64,000 nt of DNA from Bog-756 sp036513075 (GTDB lineage: Bacteria; Actinomycetota; Acidimicrobiia; Acidimicrobiales; RAAP-2): positions 1 to 64,000 of the forward strand of contig DATBZS010000076.1 of NCBI GenBank assembly GCA_036513075.1. The letters are read 5' to 3'. This document shows positions 17,181 to 26,230 of this stretch, in pieces (the stretch's first letter is position 1; every line of letters begins with the position of its first letter). The notes below the pieces were generated by a model. The model had not been told where the DNA came from, made no database searches, and saw nothing but the letters and a program-made list of their open reading frames with translations. The position numbers and the translations under genes are program-made.

Positions 17181-18527
17181 ATGGTGAACCCGTATCTCGA
17201 AGGCAACTTCGCCCCGGTAGTCGAGGAACGGACGGACGACCATGAACTCGAGGTGACCGGCGTGGTCCCGCCGGACCTGGAGGGGCGCCTGCTGCGCAAC
17301 GGTCCCGACCCGGTGATGCAACCGGTCGACCCGGCCGACTACCACTGGTTCTCGGGCGACGGGATGGTCCATGCCATCTCCTTGTCCGGCGGCAAGGCCA
17401 CCGGCTACCGCAACCGGTGGGTCCGCACCCGGGCCCTGGCCGAACAGGTGGCCACCGTGCCGCCGACCGGCCCGTCCGAGCCCATCAACGGTCCGGCCAA
17501 CACCCACGTCATCCGCCACGCCGGCACCACACTGGCCCTGGTCGAGTCCGGATTCCCCCACGCCCTCTCGCCCGACCTCGGTCGGGCCCGGATCCACGAC
17601 TTCGACAGCACGCTGTCCTCGCCCATGACCGCCCACCCCAAGGTGGATCCTGTCACCGGTGAGCTGGTCTTTTTCGGCGTGGACGTGTTCGGTCCACCGT
17701 TCCTCCGCTACCACGTGGTGGACGCCTCCGGTCAGCTCACCACCACCGAGGAGCTCGACATCCCCCGGGCCACGATGATGCACGACTTCGGGTTGACGGC
17801 CACCCGGGCCGTCTTTATGGACCAGCCGGTCGTGTTCGACCTGGACCTGGCCGCGCGCGGCCAGTCGCTCCCCTTCCGCTGGATGCCCGAGGCGAGGTCG
17901 CGACTCGGGGTGATGCCCCGCAACGGGGGCGACGCCGACCTGGCGTGGATCACCATGGATCCGAGCTACGTGTTCCACGTGCTCAACGCCTTCGACGACG
18001 GCGACCGCACCGTGCTCGACGTACTCCGCTACGACGCCGTCTTCGAGACCGAACCGGGCGAGCCGATCAGCCGGCACCTGCCATCGCTGTACCGCTGGAC
18101 CGTCGACCCGGCCGGCAACCGGGTGCGGGAGGAGGCGCTCGACGACACCCCGGTCGAGTTCCCCCGCATCGACCCAGCGGTTGCCGGCAGCCGGCAGCGT
18201 TACGGCTACTGCACCCGGCTCGGCAGCGACCCCGACCAGCCCAGCTTCGAGGGCCTGGTGAAGTACGACTTCGCGCGCGATGAGTCGGAGCGGTTCGAAC
18301 CGGGAGAGGGATGTCAGCCGGGCGAGCCGGTCTTCGTGCGGGCCGCCGACGGCGACGCCGAGGACGAAGGTTGGGTCCTGTCGATCGTCTACGACGCCGC
18401 CCGCAACCGGAGCGATCTGGTCATCCTGGACGCCACCTCGTTCGCCGGACCTCCGGTGGCGACGGTGCACCTGCCCACCCGTGTGCCGTTCGGATTCCAC
18501 GGTTCGTGGGTGCCAACGGACTCCTGA
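17181..18527 (+). CDS. Carotenoid cleavage oxygenase family protein
   Basis: This is a non-heme iron dioxygenase of 448 residues that cleaves carotenoid or stilbene double bonds. It opens NPYLEGNFAPVVEERTDDHE and has the family LRNGPDPV segment. Candidate iron-ligand histidines lie in TAHPKVDPVTGELVFFG, MMHDFGLTATRAVF, YVFHVLNAFDDGD and, near the C-terminus, VPFGFHGSWVP. The substrate is unknown and no carotenoid synthesis genes are in the window. The ATG at 17181 has a GGAGGG site 8-13 bases upstream. Confidence 0.9.
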   Translation: MVNPYLEGNFAPVVEERTDDHELEVTGVVPPDLEGRLLRNGPDPVMQPVDPADYHWFSGDGMVHAISLSGGKATGYRNRWVRTRALAEQVATVPPTGPSEPINGPANTHVIRHAGTTLALVESGFPHALSPDLGRARIHDFDSTLSSPMTAHPKVDPVTGELVFFGVDVFGPPFLRYHVVDASGQLTTTEELDIPRATMMHDFGLTATRAVFMDQPVVFDLDLAARGQSLPFRWMPEARSRLGVMPRNGGDADLAWITMDPSYVFHVLNAFDDGDRTVLDVLRYDAVFETEPGEPISRHLPSLYRWTVDPAGNRVREEALDDTPVEFPRIDPAVAGSRQRYGYCTRLGSDPDQPSFEGLVKYDFARDESERFEPGEGCQPGEPVFVRAADGDAEDEGWVLSIVYDAARNRSDLVILDATSFAGPPVATVHLPTRVPFGFHGSWVPTDS

Positions 18528-18719
18528 CCAGACGTCCCGTCACCGCCCGACTGACCACCAGCACGTCCGCCCCCCGATAGCCGGGTCGGCGACCGATTCC
18601 GGCCGGGTGACACCAGGTCGCCGTCCGACCATGGGAAACTCTGCCTCCACTGGGTGGACCGAATCGGTCCCATCGACCCCGGCAGGCAGCCGCCAGGTCT
18701 GCACCCCCACTTCGCAACC

Positions 18720-20102
18720 GTGACCACCGACGACCCCACACCTCCCCGCTCGTCCCGCCCGTCGGGCCGCCCCGCACCCCAGCCGACCGGACGGCCGCGC
18801 GGCACCACCCCGGGTTCGGGCCGCGGCGGCTACGACCCCAGGTTCGCCGGACCCATCCTGGGTGGGGAAGTGGCGATCCCCTCCAAACGGGAGATTCGCA
18901 AGGCCAAACGACGGCGGCGCAGCCGCGGCCAGCGGCTGTTGCGGGCATTGGTGATCATCGTCGCCTTCCTCGTGCTGCTCGTCGCGTTGGGCTACGGCTA
19001 TTTCCGCTACCAGTGGGGCCAGATCAGCTCGGCGCCGTGCACCACCTGTGTAGCCGCGGCCAACGGCGCCCCCTATAACGTCCTCCTCATCGGCTCGGAC
19101 AGCCGGACGGGCGAGACGGCCGCCCAGGCCCTGCAGTTCGGTTCGTCCCAAGCGACTGCCGGCGCACGGTCGGACACCATCAAGATCGTGCACGTCGACC
19201 CACGGGCCGGTACCGCCTCGACCCTGTCGATCCCCCGGGACACCTTCGTCACCATCACGGGCCTGCCCGCCAACTCGCAGCTGTCCACTCAGAACAAGAT
19301 CAACGCGGCCTTCGCCGGAGGGCCCGACGCGCTCGTGCAGACGATCGAGAACACCTTCGGCATCCCGATCAGCCACTACATCGTCATCGGTTTCTTCGGG
19401 GTCATGGACGCGGTCAACGCCCTCGGCGGGATCTCCCTCGACTTCCCGTACCCGGCCCGGGACCGGGACTGCTCGACGGGTACCTGCTACAACAACTCCG
19501 GCCTCAACATCCCGACCACCGGCTGCCAGGTCCTGGACGGCGCGCAGGCGCTCAGCCTGTCCCGCTCGCGGTACTACCAGTATTACGCCAACGGGTACTG
19601 GCATTCCGACCCGACATCGGATCTCGGCCGCATCGAGCGCCAGAACGTCGTCATCTCGGCAGCCCTCGACAAGGCCAAGTCGACGTACAACCCACTGGAG
19701 CTCAACTCGCTGTTGTCCTCGGTGGTCCACGACTTCACCAAGGACAACAACCTGACGGCCGGCGATCTGTTCGCCCTGGCCGAGCGGTACCACGCCTTCG
19801 GGGGGTCGTCGCTCAACTCCTACGTGCTCCCGACGACCGGGGGGGTGTCCTCCTACGCCGGCGACGTCGAAGTCGTCCAGCCCGACGCGGCGGCCGCCAT
19901 GATCACCCAGTTCCTGGGCGGATCGTTCGGGCCCATCACCACCCCACCGGTCGACGCCTACGGCAACCCGTTGACCCTTACGGCTCCGCCGCCGACGACC
20001 ACGACCGTCCCGGTGGCCACGACCACCCATCCGGCCGGGTCCGCCCAATCGACCCCCGCCGCCTCATCGTCGGCACCGTCCTTCGACCCGACCGCCTGCT
20101 GA
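18720..20102 (+). CDS. LytR-CpsA-Psr (LCP) family cell-wall polymer ligase
   Basis: LCP enzymes attach polyprenyl-linked glycopolymers to peptidoglycan outside the membrane. The 460-residue protein has a disordered Pro/Arg-rich cytoplasmic tail, a basic patch (KREIRKAKRRRRSRG), one membrane helix near residues 80-100, and an external LCP domain. Visible conserved parts are NVLLIGSDSR, ARSDTIKIVHVDP, TLSIPRDTFV and DLGRIERQNVVI, with the phosphate-binding Arg and Asp residues. The C-terminal tail is Pro/Thr/Ser-rich. The start is either the GTG at 18720 or an ATG at 18654. Confidence 0.88.
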   Translation: MTTDDPTPPRSSRPSGRPAPQPTGRPRGTTPGSGRGGYDPRFAGPILGGEVAIPSKREIRKAKRRRRSRGQRLLRALVIIVAFLVLLVALGYGYFRYQWGQISSAPCTTCVAAANGAPYNVLLIGSDSRTGETAAQALQFGSSQATAGARSDTIKIVHVDPRAGTASTLSIPRDTFVTITGLPANSQLSTQNKINAAFAGGPDALVQTIENTFGIPISHYIVIGFFGVMDAVNALGGISLDFPYPARDRDCSTGTCYNNSGLNIPTTGCQVLDGAQALSLSRSRYYQYYANGYWHSDPTSDLGRIERQNVVISAALDKAKSTYNPLELNSLLSSVVHDFTKDNNLTAGDLFALAERYHAFGGSSLNSYVLPTTGGVSSYAGDVEVVQPDAAAAMITQFLGGSFGPITTPPVDAYGNPLTLTAPPPTTTTVPVATTTHPAGSAQSTPAASSSAPSFDPTAC

Positions 20103-20137
20103 TCCCGACGTCTACCGGGGAACCGCAGGACGGTGGG

Positions 20138-21070
20138 TCAGATGGACCGCAGCGAACGAATGACCCGGGTGGCACCGAAGAGGGCCACGGTCGTGGCCGC
20201 CAGGAGCCATCCCTCGATGACGACGAGCTGCACCGTCACCGGTGACGGATGGGTGCCCGGTCGGGTGCCGGCCAGGAACCACGAGGCGCCGTGGGCCATG
20301 GCCACCCACCAGACGCCGATCGCCACCGAGGTCACCTCGACGACGGCTGCCACGTCCACGGCCAGGAAGGCTTCGATCCGTAACGTTGAGCGATCGAGTT
20401 CGATACGGCGTGCCGTCCTGATTCCGGCCCACGTCCAGGCCCCGAGCGTGCCGGCCGTCAGTAACGCCCAGTCCAAGATGGCGAACCCGTAGATCCCGTC
20501 GCCCCCGTTGCGCTGGTGGAAGGTCAGATGGTGGGCCCACGCACCGACGTCGGCGGTGGCCAGTACCGCAACCACGGTGAGCACGGCAGCAGTCACGAAC
20601 GGGCGGCGGACTGACGACCAGCCCCCGACACGAAGGAACCGCAGCGCAGCGGGGAGCGCCACGGCCACACCGACCAGCACCAGCAGGGCTCCGACAACGG
20701 CGATCGCCATGACGGCGTCGTAGGCCCTGACCGCCACCGGATGGCCCGGGGACAACACGGCATCGCTGTAGTGCTCAGAGAACTTGGCGAATGCGGCCCC
20801 GCCGAGGAGCAGGGCGGCCCACGAGACGAGCACCACCAAGGCACCGACCCGTACCCGGACCTCGGGGGCGGCCCCGTCGCCGGCCAGACCGGCCGACCGG
20901 GCCCGCTGTCGCAGACCGGATGTCGTCATCGAGGCCCGGTAGCGCAACGACGGGCGTCGCCCGTCGAGGTCGTCCTCCATCAGGGCCACCAGCTCGGTGC
21001 CGTAGCGGTCGCGCCACGCCGGCGGATACCAGCGCAACAGACCGGCCAGATCGTCCCGGTCCTCGGTCAT
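20138..21070 (-). CDS. PadR-associated integral membrane protein
   Basis: The 310-residue protein has an N-terminal cytoplasmic motif (LLRWYPPAWRDRYGTELVALMED) typical of membrane proteins encoded next to PadR regulators in actinobacteria. About six predicted membrane helices follow. It has no transporter or enzyme motif. The start overlaps the padR stop by four bases, so it is co-expressed with, and probably controlled by, that regulator. The function is unknown. Confidence 0.77.
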   Translation of the reverse strand: MTEDRDDLAGLLRWYPPAWRDRYGTELVALMEDDLDGRRPSLRYRASMTTSGLRQRARSAGLAGDGAAPEVRVRVGALVVLVSWAALLLGGAAFAKFSEHYSDAVLSPGHPVAVRAYDAVMAIAVVGALLVLVGVAVALPAALRFLRVGGWSSVRRPFVTAAVLTVVAVLATADVGAWAHHLTFHQRNGGDGIYGFAILDWALLTAGTLGAWTWAGIRTARRIELDRSTLRIEAFLAVDVAAVVEVTSVAIGVWWVAMAHGASWFLAGTRPGTHPSPVTVQLVVIEGWLLAATTVALFGATRVIRSLRSI

Positions 21071-21402
21071 GCGAGGCGCGCCGGGGTGAGGCCCAGACGG
21101 GTGGCGCCCACGTCGGCGATCCGTCGCATGTCGGAAACGGCATCGGCCAGCGCGGTCGAACCGGCCGCGGTGATCCGGTAGGGACGGCGCCGGTCCACCG
21201 AGGCCAGCGGCTCGATGAGGCCACGCTCCTCCAGACGGGTGATCGCCCCGTAGAGAGCGCCCGGCCCGAGGTGGACTCCGGCGAAACCCTCGATGTCCTT
21301 GGCCAACGCGTGCCCGTGCTTGGGGCCCGAGGCCAAGCTGGTCAGAATCAGGACGGGCGGATCGTTGGACCGGCGGAGGCCGGACGGTTCGTTGGTGGCC
21401 AT
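21067..21402 (-). CDS. PadR family transcriptional regulator
   Basis: This is a winged-helix DNA-binding repressor of 111 residues. The pattern ILTSLASGPKHGHALAKDI, then HLGPGALYGAITRLEERGLIE and a wing at RRRPYRITAAG, fits PadR. It lacks the long C-terminal dimerisation domain of PadR-s2 proteins. It is the first gene of a two-gene unit with the membrane protein. Its own promoter contains a palindromic sequence, so autorepression is likely. Confidence 0.9.
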   Translation of the reverse strand: MATNEPSGLRRSNDPPVLILTSLASGPKHGHALAKDIEGFAGVHLGPGALYGAITRLEERGLIEPLASVDRRRPYRITAAGSTALADAVSDMRRIADVGATRLGLTPARLA

Positions 21403-21446
21403 GGGTACAATCTACTACGCATGACGTAGCACCGCAATACGTAGTA
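21403..21446 (-). promoter_or_regulatory. padR promoter with overlapping inverted-repeat operator, leaderless
   Basis: On the minus strand TTGCGG (21437-21432) is followed by a 17-base spacer and TAGATT (21414-21409). Exactly six bases then precede the padR ATG, so transcription likely starts at the ATG. The spacer contains CTACG-N5-CGTAG, and a wider TACTACG/CGTAGTA repeat (21413-21419 and 21440-21446) spans the promoter. Position and symmetry suggest the PadR operator; binding is inferred. Confidence 0.68.
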
Positions 21447-21471
21447 CCTACGCCGGTGGAAGCTGGCGGGT

Positions 21472-23268
21472 CTACCGTGCCGAGTCGACTGCTTCGACGA
21501 TGGCGGCGTTGACCTCGTCGTGTGCGGCCACATTCGCCTCGCGGTCAGGTAAGCGGACCACCACCACCCGGTCGCCCCCGGTCGGGACGATGGCGGCGTC
21601 GATGGCTCGGGTCCATCCCGCACCGTCGATCTCGACGACGTCCCACCCGAATCCCCGGGCCACGGCGGCCGGATCGGCCGACTGGGGCGTGCCGAACAGA
21701 CGCTCGAATCGCCCGGTCGGAAGTTGGGTCGCCTGAGGGAGGAACGAGAAGATCCCTCCTCCCCCGTTGTCGGCCACCACCACGGTCAGCGCCGGCCGGG
21801 AGTCGGCCGGCCCGACCAGAGCCGACACGTCGTGCAGGAAGGCCAGGTCGCCGACGAAGGCCACCGTCGGCCCGGTGGCCATTGCCACGCCCAGGGCCGT
21901 CGACACCACGCCGTCGATCCCGTTGGCACCCCGGTTGGCCAGCACCCGCGGTGGATCGGCACGCGGTGAGCCGAACGCCTCGATATCGCGGACGGGCATG
22001 GAGGACGACACGACCAGGGTCCCACCCGCCGGCATGGCCTGGAACAGCCGGTGGGCAAGCGCCGGCTCGGTGAGCGCGGGCTCGACCTGGGTGCCGAGCC
22101 CGCCCAGCCGGGTCCACAGGACCCGATCGGCTCCATCCTGTCGGATTCCCCAGTCACTGGGCCACGGGGCGATCCCATCGGACCGACCCCCTCCGGGTAT
22201 CGCCACCGCAGCGGTCAACGCACGGCAGAACGCTGTCGGGTGGCAACGCAGTACCCGGTCGGCTGAACGTTCGGGATCGGTCCAGCCGTGGGGGTCGACC
22301 ACGAGCGAGGGGAAGCCGGCCAGGAACGTCGTGACCACCTTGGACACCCATCGCTCCCCCAGGTGGAGGACAAGGTGTGGTGGGTGGGACGTCGCGAACT
22401 CTGTCGACCGGAGGATCCCGTCGGCCGCAGCGACGACGCCGTTCCCGCGGCCCCGCAGGCCCGATCGCGGGTCGGCGAGCACCGGCCACCACAGCGCCTC
22501 GGCCAGGGCCAGGACGGCGTCGGGGTCACCACATCCGGCGCCGGCCACGATCAGTCCCTGACTATGCGGGACGAACGCCCCCGATGCGACGAGCTCCTCG
22601 ACGAGCTCGGGCGTCGGTGCCGCCACGCCACGATCCACCCGGTGCCACGGTGCGCCGTCGTCACGTCCGTCAGGGATCACTCCGTATGCGGCGTCGCCGA
22701 GGAGCGGCTCCCGGAACGGCAGGTTCAGGTGTACCGGTCCCGGACCGGCCGGCCCGGTCATCGCCTCGGCGACCGAGCGAGACCCGAGCGACCGCCACGA
22801 CGACCGCGACGTCTCGTCGGGTACACCGGGGTCGGCGAACCACCTCGGGGCCCGTCCAAACAGGTGGGTCTGGTCGATGGTCTGGGGCGCGCCCACGTCC
22901 CGCAGCTCGGGCGGCCGATCGGCGGTGCACACCAGCATCGGGATCCGTGCCTGGTCGGCCTCGACCACCGACGGGTGCAGCTCGGCGGCGGCGGTCCCAC
23001 TGGTCACCACCACCACGGCCGGCCGGCCGCTGGCCATGCCGATGCCGAGCGCGGTGAAGCCGGCCGAGCGCTCGTCGAGCCGGACGTGCAGGTCGAGGCG
23101 CGGCTCGGCGGCCACGGCCAGGGTCAGCGGCGTCGACCGCGACCCAGGGCAAACTACGGCGTGGCGGATTCCGGCCCGCACCCACTCGTCGACCAGCGTG
23201 GAGGCGAAGGCCGCCTGGCGATCGCCATCGCCGATGACGTGGGGGTCGCTCGGTACGCTCACGGGCAC
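21472..23268 (-). CDS. menD: Menaquinone synthesis SEPHCHC synthase MenD
   Basis: MenD is a thiamine-diphosphate enzyme that condenses 2-oxoglutarate with isochorismate. The 598-residue protein begins with the isochorismate-binding VVCPGSRSTPLTLA motif and LDERSAGFTALGIGMASG, which holds the catalytic Glu. The cofactor loop VAFVGDLAFLHDVSAL and VVVADNGGGGIFSFLPQA are near the C-terminus. The start may be the GTG at 23268 or at 23262. It lies 5 bases from the divergent menH start. Confidence 0.94.
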   Translation of the reverse strand: MPVSVPSDPHVIGDGDRQAAFASTLVDEWVRAGIRHAVVCPGSRSTPLTLAVAAEPRLDLHVRLDERSAGFTALGIGMASGRPAVVVVTSGTAAAELHPSVVEADQARIPMLVCTADRPPELRDVGAPQTIDQTHLFGRAPRWFADPGVPDETSRSSWRSLGSRSVAEAMTGPAGPGPVHLNLPFREPLLGDAAYGVIPDGRDDGAPWHRVDRGVAAPTPELVEELVASGAFVPHSQGLIVAGAGCGDPDAVLALAEALWWPVLADPRSGLRGRGNGVVAAADGILRSTEFATSHPPHLVLHLGERWVSKVVTTFLAGFPSLVVDPHGWTDPERSADRVLRCHPTAFCRALTAAVAIPGGGRSDGIAPWPSDWGIRQDGADRVLWTRLGGLGTQVEPALTEPALAHRLFQAMPAGGTLVVSSSMPVRDIEAFGSPRADPPRVLANRGANGIDGVVSTALGVAMATGPTVAFVGDLAFLHDVSALVGPADSRPALTVVVADNGGGGIFSFLPQATQLPTGRFERLFGTPQSADPAAVARGFGWDVVEIDGAGWTRAIDAAIVPTGGDRVVVVRLPDREANVAAHDEVNAAIVEAVDSAR

Positions 23269-23273
23269 CGCCT

Positions 23274-24062
23274 ATGCCCACACCTGCGCTGCACACCGTG
23301 ATCCGGGGCGAGGGGCCCCGCCTGGTACTGGCCCACGGCTTCACCCAGTCGGCCCGACTCTGGGGCGGATTGGACGACGACCTGACCGACGACCATCAGC
23401 TGGTCCTGGTGGACCTCCCCGGCCATGGGGGCTCTTCGGACATCCACGCCGACCTCGTCACCGGGGCCCTGCTCCTCGGCCAGGCGGGTGGGGTGGGCGA
23501 CTACCTCGGCTACTCGATGGGCGCCCGGTTCTGCCTGCACCTGGCGCTGGCCCGCCCCGGACTGGTCAGCCGACTGGTCCTGGTCTCGGGAACAGCCGGC
23601 ATCGAGGACGCCGGCGAGCGAGCCGAGCGGAGGCGGTCCGACGAGGCCCTGGCCGAGCGTCTCGACCCGGTCGGTGGCGGACCGCCCGAGGACACGGTGG
23701 CCACCTTCGTCGACCGCTGGGTGGCCAATCCGATGTTCGGCGAAGTGCCCGAAGCGGCCAACGGCCTCGACGAGCGCAAGCGCAGCAGGGCGACCGGCCT
23801 CGCCTCGAGTCTGCGGCAGGCCGGTACCGGCATCCAGGAATCGCTGTGGCATCGACTGGGCGAGTTGGACATGCCCGTGCTGGTGGTGGCGGGCGCCCGC
23901 GATGCAAAGTTCACCGACCTGGGTCGTCGCCTGGTCGACGGTATCGGTGGAAACGCCTCGATGGTGGTCATCGAAGGTGCCTTTCACGCGCCCCATCTCC
24001 AGCAACCCCATCAGGTGGCCGGTGCGGTGCGGAGGTTCCTGTCGACGACCGGCCACGACTGA
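23274..24062 (+). CDS. menH: Alpha/beta hydrolase, probable MenH (SHCHC synthase)
   Basis: MenH eliminates pyruvate from SEPHCHC in menaquinone synthesis. The 262-residue protein has the oxyanion region LAHGFTQSARLW, the nucleophile elbow GYSMGARFCLHLAL, the acid region in VAGARDAKFTDLG and the histidine in AFHAPHLQQP. The GYSMGAR elbow and the position beside menD support MenH over a generic hydrolase. It lies divergent from menD with almost no intergenic space. Confidence 0.85.
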   Translation: MPTPALHTVIRGEGPRLVLAHGFTQSARLWGGLDDDLTDDHQLVLVDLPGHGGSSDIHADLVTGALLLGQAGGVGDYLGYSMGARFCLHLALARPGLVSRLVLVSGTAGIEDAGERAERRRSDEALAERLDPVGGGPPEDTVATFVDRWVANPMFGEVPEAANGLDERKRSRATGLASSLRQAGTGIQESLWHRLGELDMPVLVVAGARDAKFTDLGRRLVDGIGGNASMVVIEGAFHAPHLQQPHQVAGAVRRFLSTTGHD

Positions 24063-24106
24063 CCGTGGCCTGGCGGTCCTCGGGACGGCGGCCGACGGGA
24101 CGCCCG

Positions 24107-25240
24107 TCAACCGACCAGACCCGCCGGAAGTGCGGGAACCGATGCCAGGACCGGCAACGTCAGCCACAGGGCCAGGGCCAGGGTCGCCCCGAACGCCAGT
24201 TGCAGGCGTCCGGTGGCGGCGAGCACCGGCAGGAGGGCCCGGCCTTCGGCGTCGCCGAGGGCGAGACGTACCGGGGCCACAGCGAGGGGTGTGGCCAGCA
24301 ATGGCAGGAACATCCACACGGGCCACGACGTGCGGATGGAGCAGGTCACGGCGAGCAGTCCCCACATGACCACCCCGACGAACGGAAGTGCCACGCATGC
24401 CACGTAGCACCAGCCGGCCCGACGCCGACCGATCCGCACGGCCAGAGTCTTCTTGCCGCTCTCGGTGTCGGTGGTGATGTCGCGGAGGTTGTTGGCCAGC
24501 AGCAGCGCGGTGGCCAGTAGGCCGACCATGACTGCGGCCACCCATACCTGCCATCGATCGAGCTGCAGGGTCTCGACGTAGAAGGTGCCGACCGTCGCCA
24601 CCAGGCCGAAGAAGACGAATACGAAGACCTCGCCGAGTCCGGCATAGCCGTAGGGGCGGGGACCGCCCGTGTAGGACCACCCGGCCAGAATGCAGGCGGC
24701 CCCGACGAGGAGGATCCACCACGACGTCGCCCAGGCCAGTGCCAGGCCGGCCACGGCGGCTACGCCAAAGGCCCCAAAGGCGGCGCGCTTGACCGCCGAT
24801 GGTGAGGCCAGACCGGTGGCCGTGAGCCTCACCGGACCGACCCGGACGTCGTCGGTCCCGCGGATGCCGTCGGAGTAGTCGTTGGCGTAGTTGGTACCGA
24901 TCTGGATGGCGAGCGCGACCACCAGCGCGCCGAGCGCCCGCCACCAGAACCCCGCCGGGCTCCCCTGCGGGAAGTGGACGATCACCGTCGAGGCGTAGGC
25001 CGAGGCCCCCGACTTCGCCGTTGTCACCGTGACGCCCTTGCCCAGGGCAAGGTCCACGCTGTGGCCTGGGTTCAGGAACCGAGCCACCACGACTCCCACA
25101 TGGTGCAGCGGGTGGGCCACCGCCGTGCCGACCACCACGGGCACCAGTGCGGCCGGCAGCGTCCGGGGCCGCGCTCCGAGCCACCACTTGCGCACGGGCC
25201 CGGGTGTGGGCGGCGGGCCGGCCGGCCCCGATGCCGTCAC
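24107..25240 (-). CDS. menA: 1,4-dihydroxy-2-naphthoate polyprenyltransferase
   Basis: MenA attaches the isoprenoid chain to 1,4-dihydroxy-2-naphthoate in the membrane. The Mg-prenyl-diphosphate motif is seen in QIGTNYANDYSDGIRGTDD near residue 115, and many hydrophobic helices follow. The second family motif region includes NNLRDITTDTESGKKTLAV. At 377 residues it is longer than usual because about 45 extra residues (around 55-95, with NPGHSVDLALGKG) follow the first helix. It overlaps the menB stop by four bases. Confidence 0.9.
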   Translation of the reverse strand: MTASGPAGPPPTPGPVRKWWLGARPRTLPAALVPVVVGTAVAHPLHHVGVVVARFLNPGHSVDLALGKGVTVTTAKSGASAYASTVIVHFPQGSPAGFWWRALGALVVALAIQIGTNYANDYSDGIRGTDDVRVGPVRLTATGLASPSAVKRAAFGAFGVAAVAGLALAWATSWWILLVGAACILAGWSYTGGPRPYGYAGLGEVFVFVFFGLVATVGTFYVETLQLDRWQVWVAAVMVGLLATALLLANNLRDITTDTESGKKTLAVRIGRRRAGWCYVACVALPFVGVVMWGLLAVTCSIRTSWPVWMFLPLLATPLAVAPVRLALGDAEGRALLPVLAATGRLQLAFGATLALALWLTLPVLASVPALPAGLVG

Positions 25241-26178
25241 GGTCGACGGGGGAAGCGGCCGAAGTCGGGCGGGCGGCCCTCCTGGAAGGCGTTGCGGCCC
25301 TCCTGGCCCTCCTCGCTCATGTAGAAGAGCATGGTGGCGTCACCGGCGAACTGCTGCAGGCCCGCCAGGCCGTCGTCGGCGGCATGCAACCCGCCCTTCA
25401 GCATGCGCAGGGCCAGAGGCGACAACGACAACATCTGCCGGCACCAGGCAACTGTCTCGGCCTCGAGGTCGGCCAGCGGCACCACCTCGTTCACCAGCCC
25501 CCACGACTTGGCCGTGTCGGCGTCGTACTGCCGGCAGAGGAACCACACCTCCTTGGCGCGCTTCAGCCCGATCGTCCGGGCCAGCAGGCTGGCGCCGTAG
25601 CCGCCGTCGAAGCTGCCCACCTTCGGACCTGTCTGGCCGAACCGGGCGTTGTCGGCGGCGATCGTCAGGTCGCACACCAGGTGGAGGATGTGCCCGCCGC
25701 CGATGGCGTAGCCGGCCACCATGGCCACCACCGGTTTCGGCATGCGTCGGATCTGGATCTGGAGGTCCAGCACGTTGAGCCGTCCGATGCCCTGTCGGGC
25801 CACCGCGTCGTCGCCGATATAGCCGTCGTCGCCCCGTATCTTCTGGTCGCCGCCCGAGCAGAACGCGTCCGGTCCTTGGCCGGTCAGGATGATGGCACCG
25901 ACCGACGGGTCGTCCCGGGACACGTTGAAGGCGTCACTCAGCTCGAACAGGGTCTGGGGACGGAAGGCGTTGCGGACCTCGGGGCGGCAGATGGTGAGTT
26001 TGGCGATCCCGTCGGCCACATCCATGCGGATGTCCCGGTAGTCGCCGCGGGGTTCCCACGCCGGCAACGGCAGCTCGCGGAACCGGTCGACCGGGTCGAT
26101 CGGCGGGCCGGTGACGACCGTCTCCACCTGGGGCTCCTCCGCTCCGGTGCCGCCTCCATCGTGCTCGGATGCAACCAT
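25237..26178 (-). CDS. menB: 1,4-dihydroxy-2-naphthoyl-CoA synthase
   Basis: MenB is a crotonase-fold enzyme that closes the naphthoyl ring of o-succinylbenzoyl-CoA. The 313-residue protein shows GPDAFCSGGDQKIRG, PKPVVAMVAGYAIGGGHILH, FGQTGPKVGSFDGGYGASLL and the C-terminal FGRFPRRP typical of MenB. The ATG at 26178 is used because AGGAG lies about 11 bases upstream; a GTG at 26190 is possible. It lies upstream of menA in the same unit. Confidence 0.94.
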   Translation of the reverse strand: MVASEHDGGGTGAEEPQVETVVTGPPIDPVDRFRELPLPAWEPRGDYRDIRMDVADGIAKLTICRPEVRNAFRPQTLFELSDAFNVSRDDPSVGAIILTGQGPDAFCSGGDQKIRGDDGYIGDDAVARQGIGRLNVLDLQIQIRRMPKPVVAMVAGYAIGGGHILHLVCDLTIAADNARFGQTGPKVGSFDGGYGASLLARTIGLKRAKEVWFLCRQYDADTAKSWGLVNEVVPLADLEAETVAWCRQMLSLSPLALRMLKGGLHAADDGLAGLQQFAGDATMLFYMSEEGQEGRNAFQEGRPPDFGRFPRRP

Positions 26179-26230
26179 TCGACCATTCACTCCTAGAGTC
26201 GCTACTCGTACGGTCGCCTAGGCTACCCGC

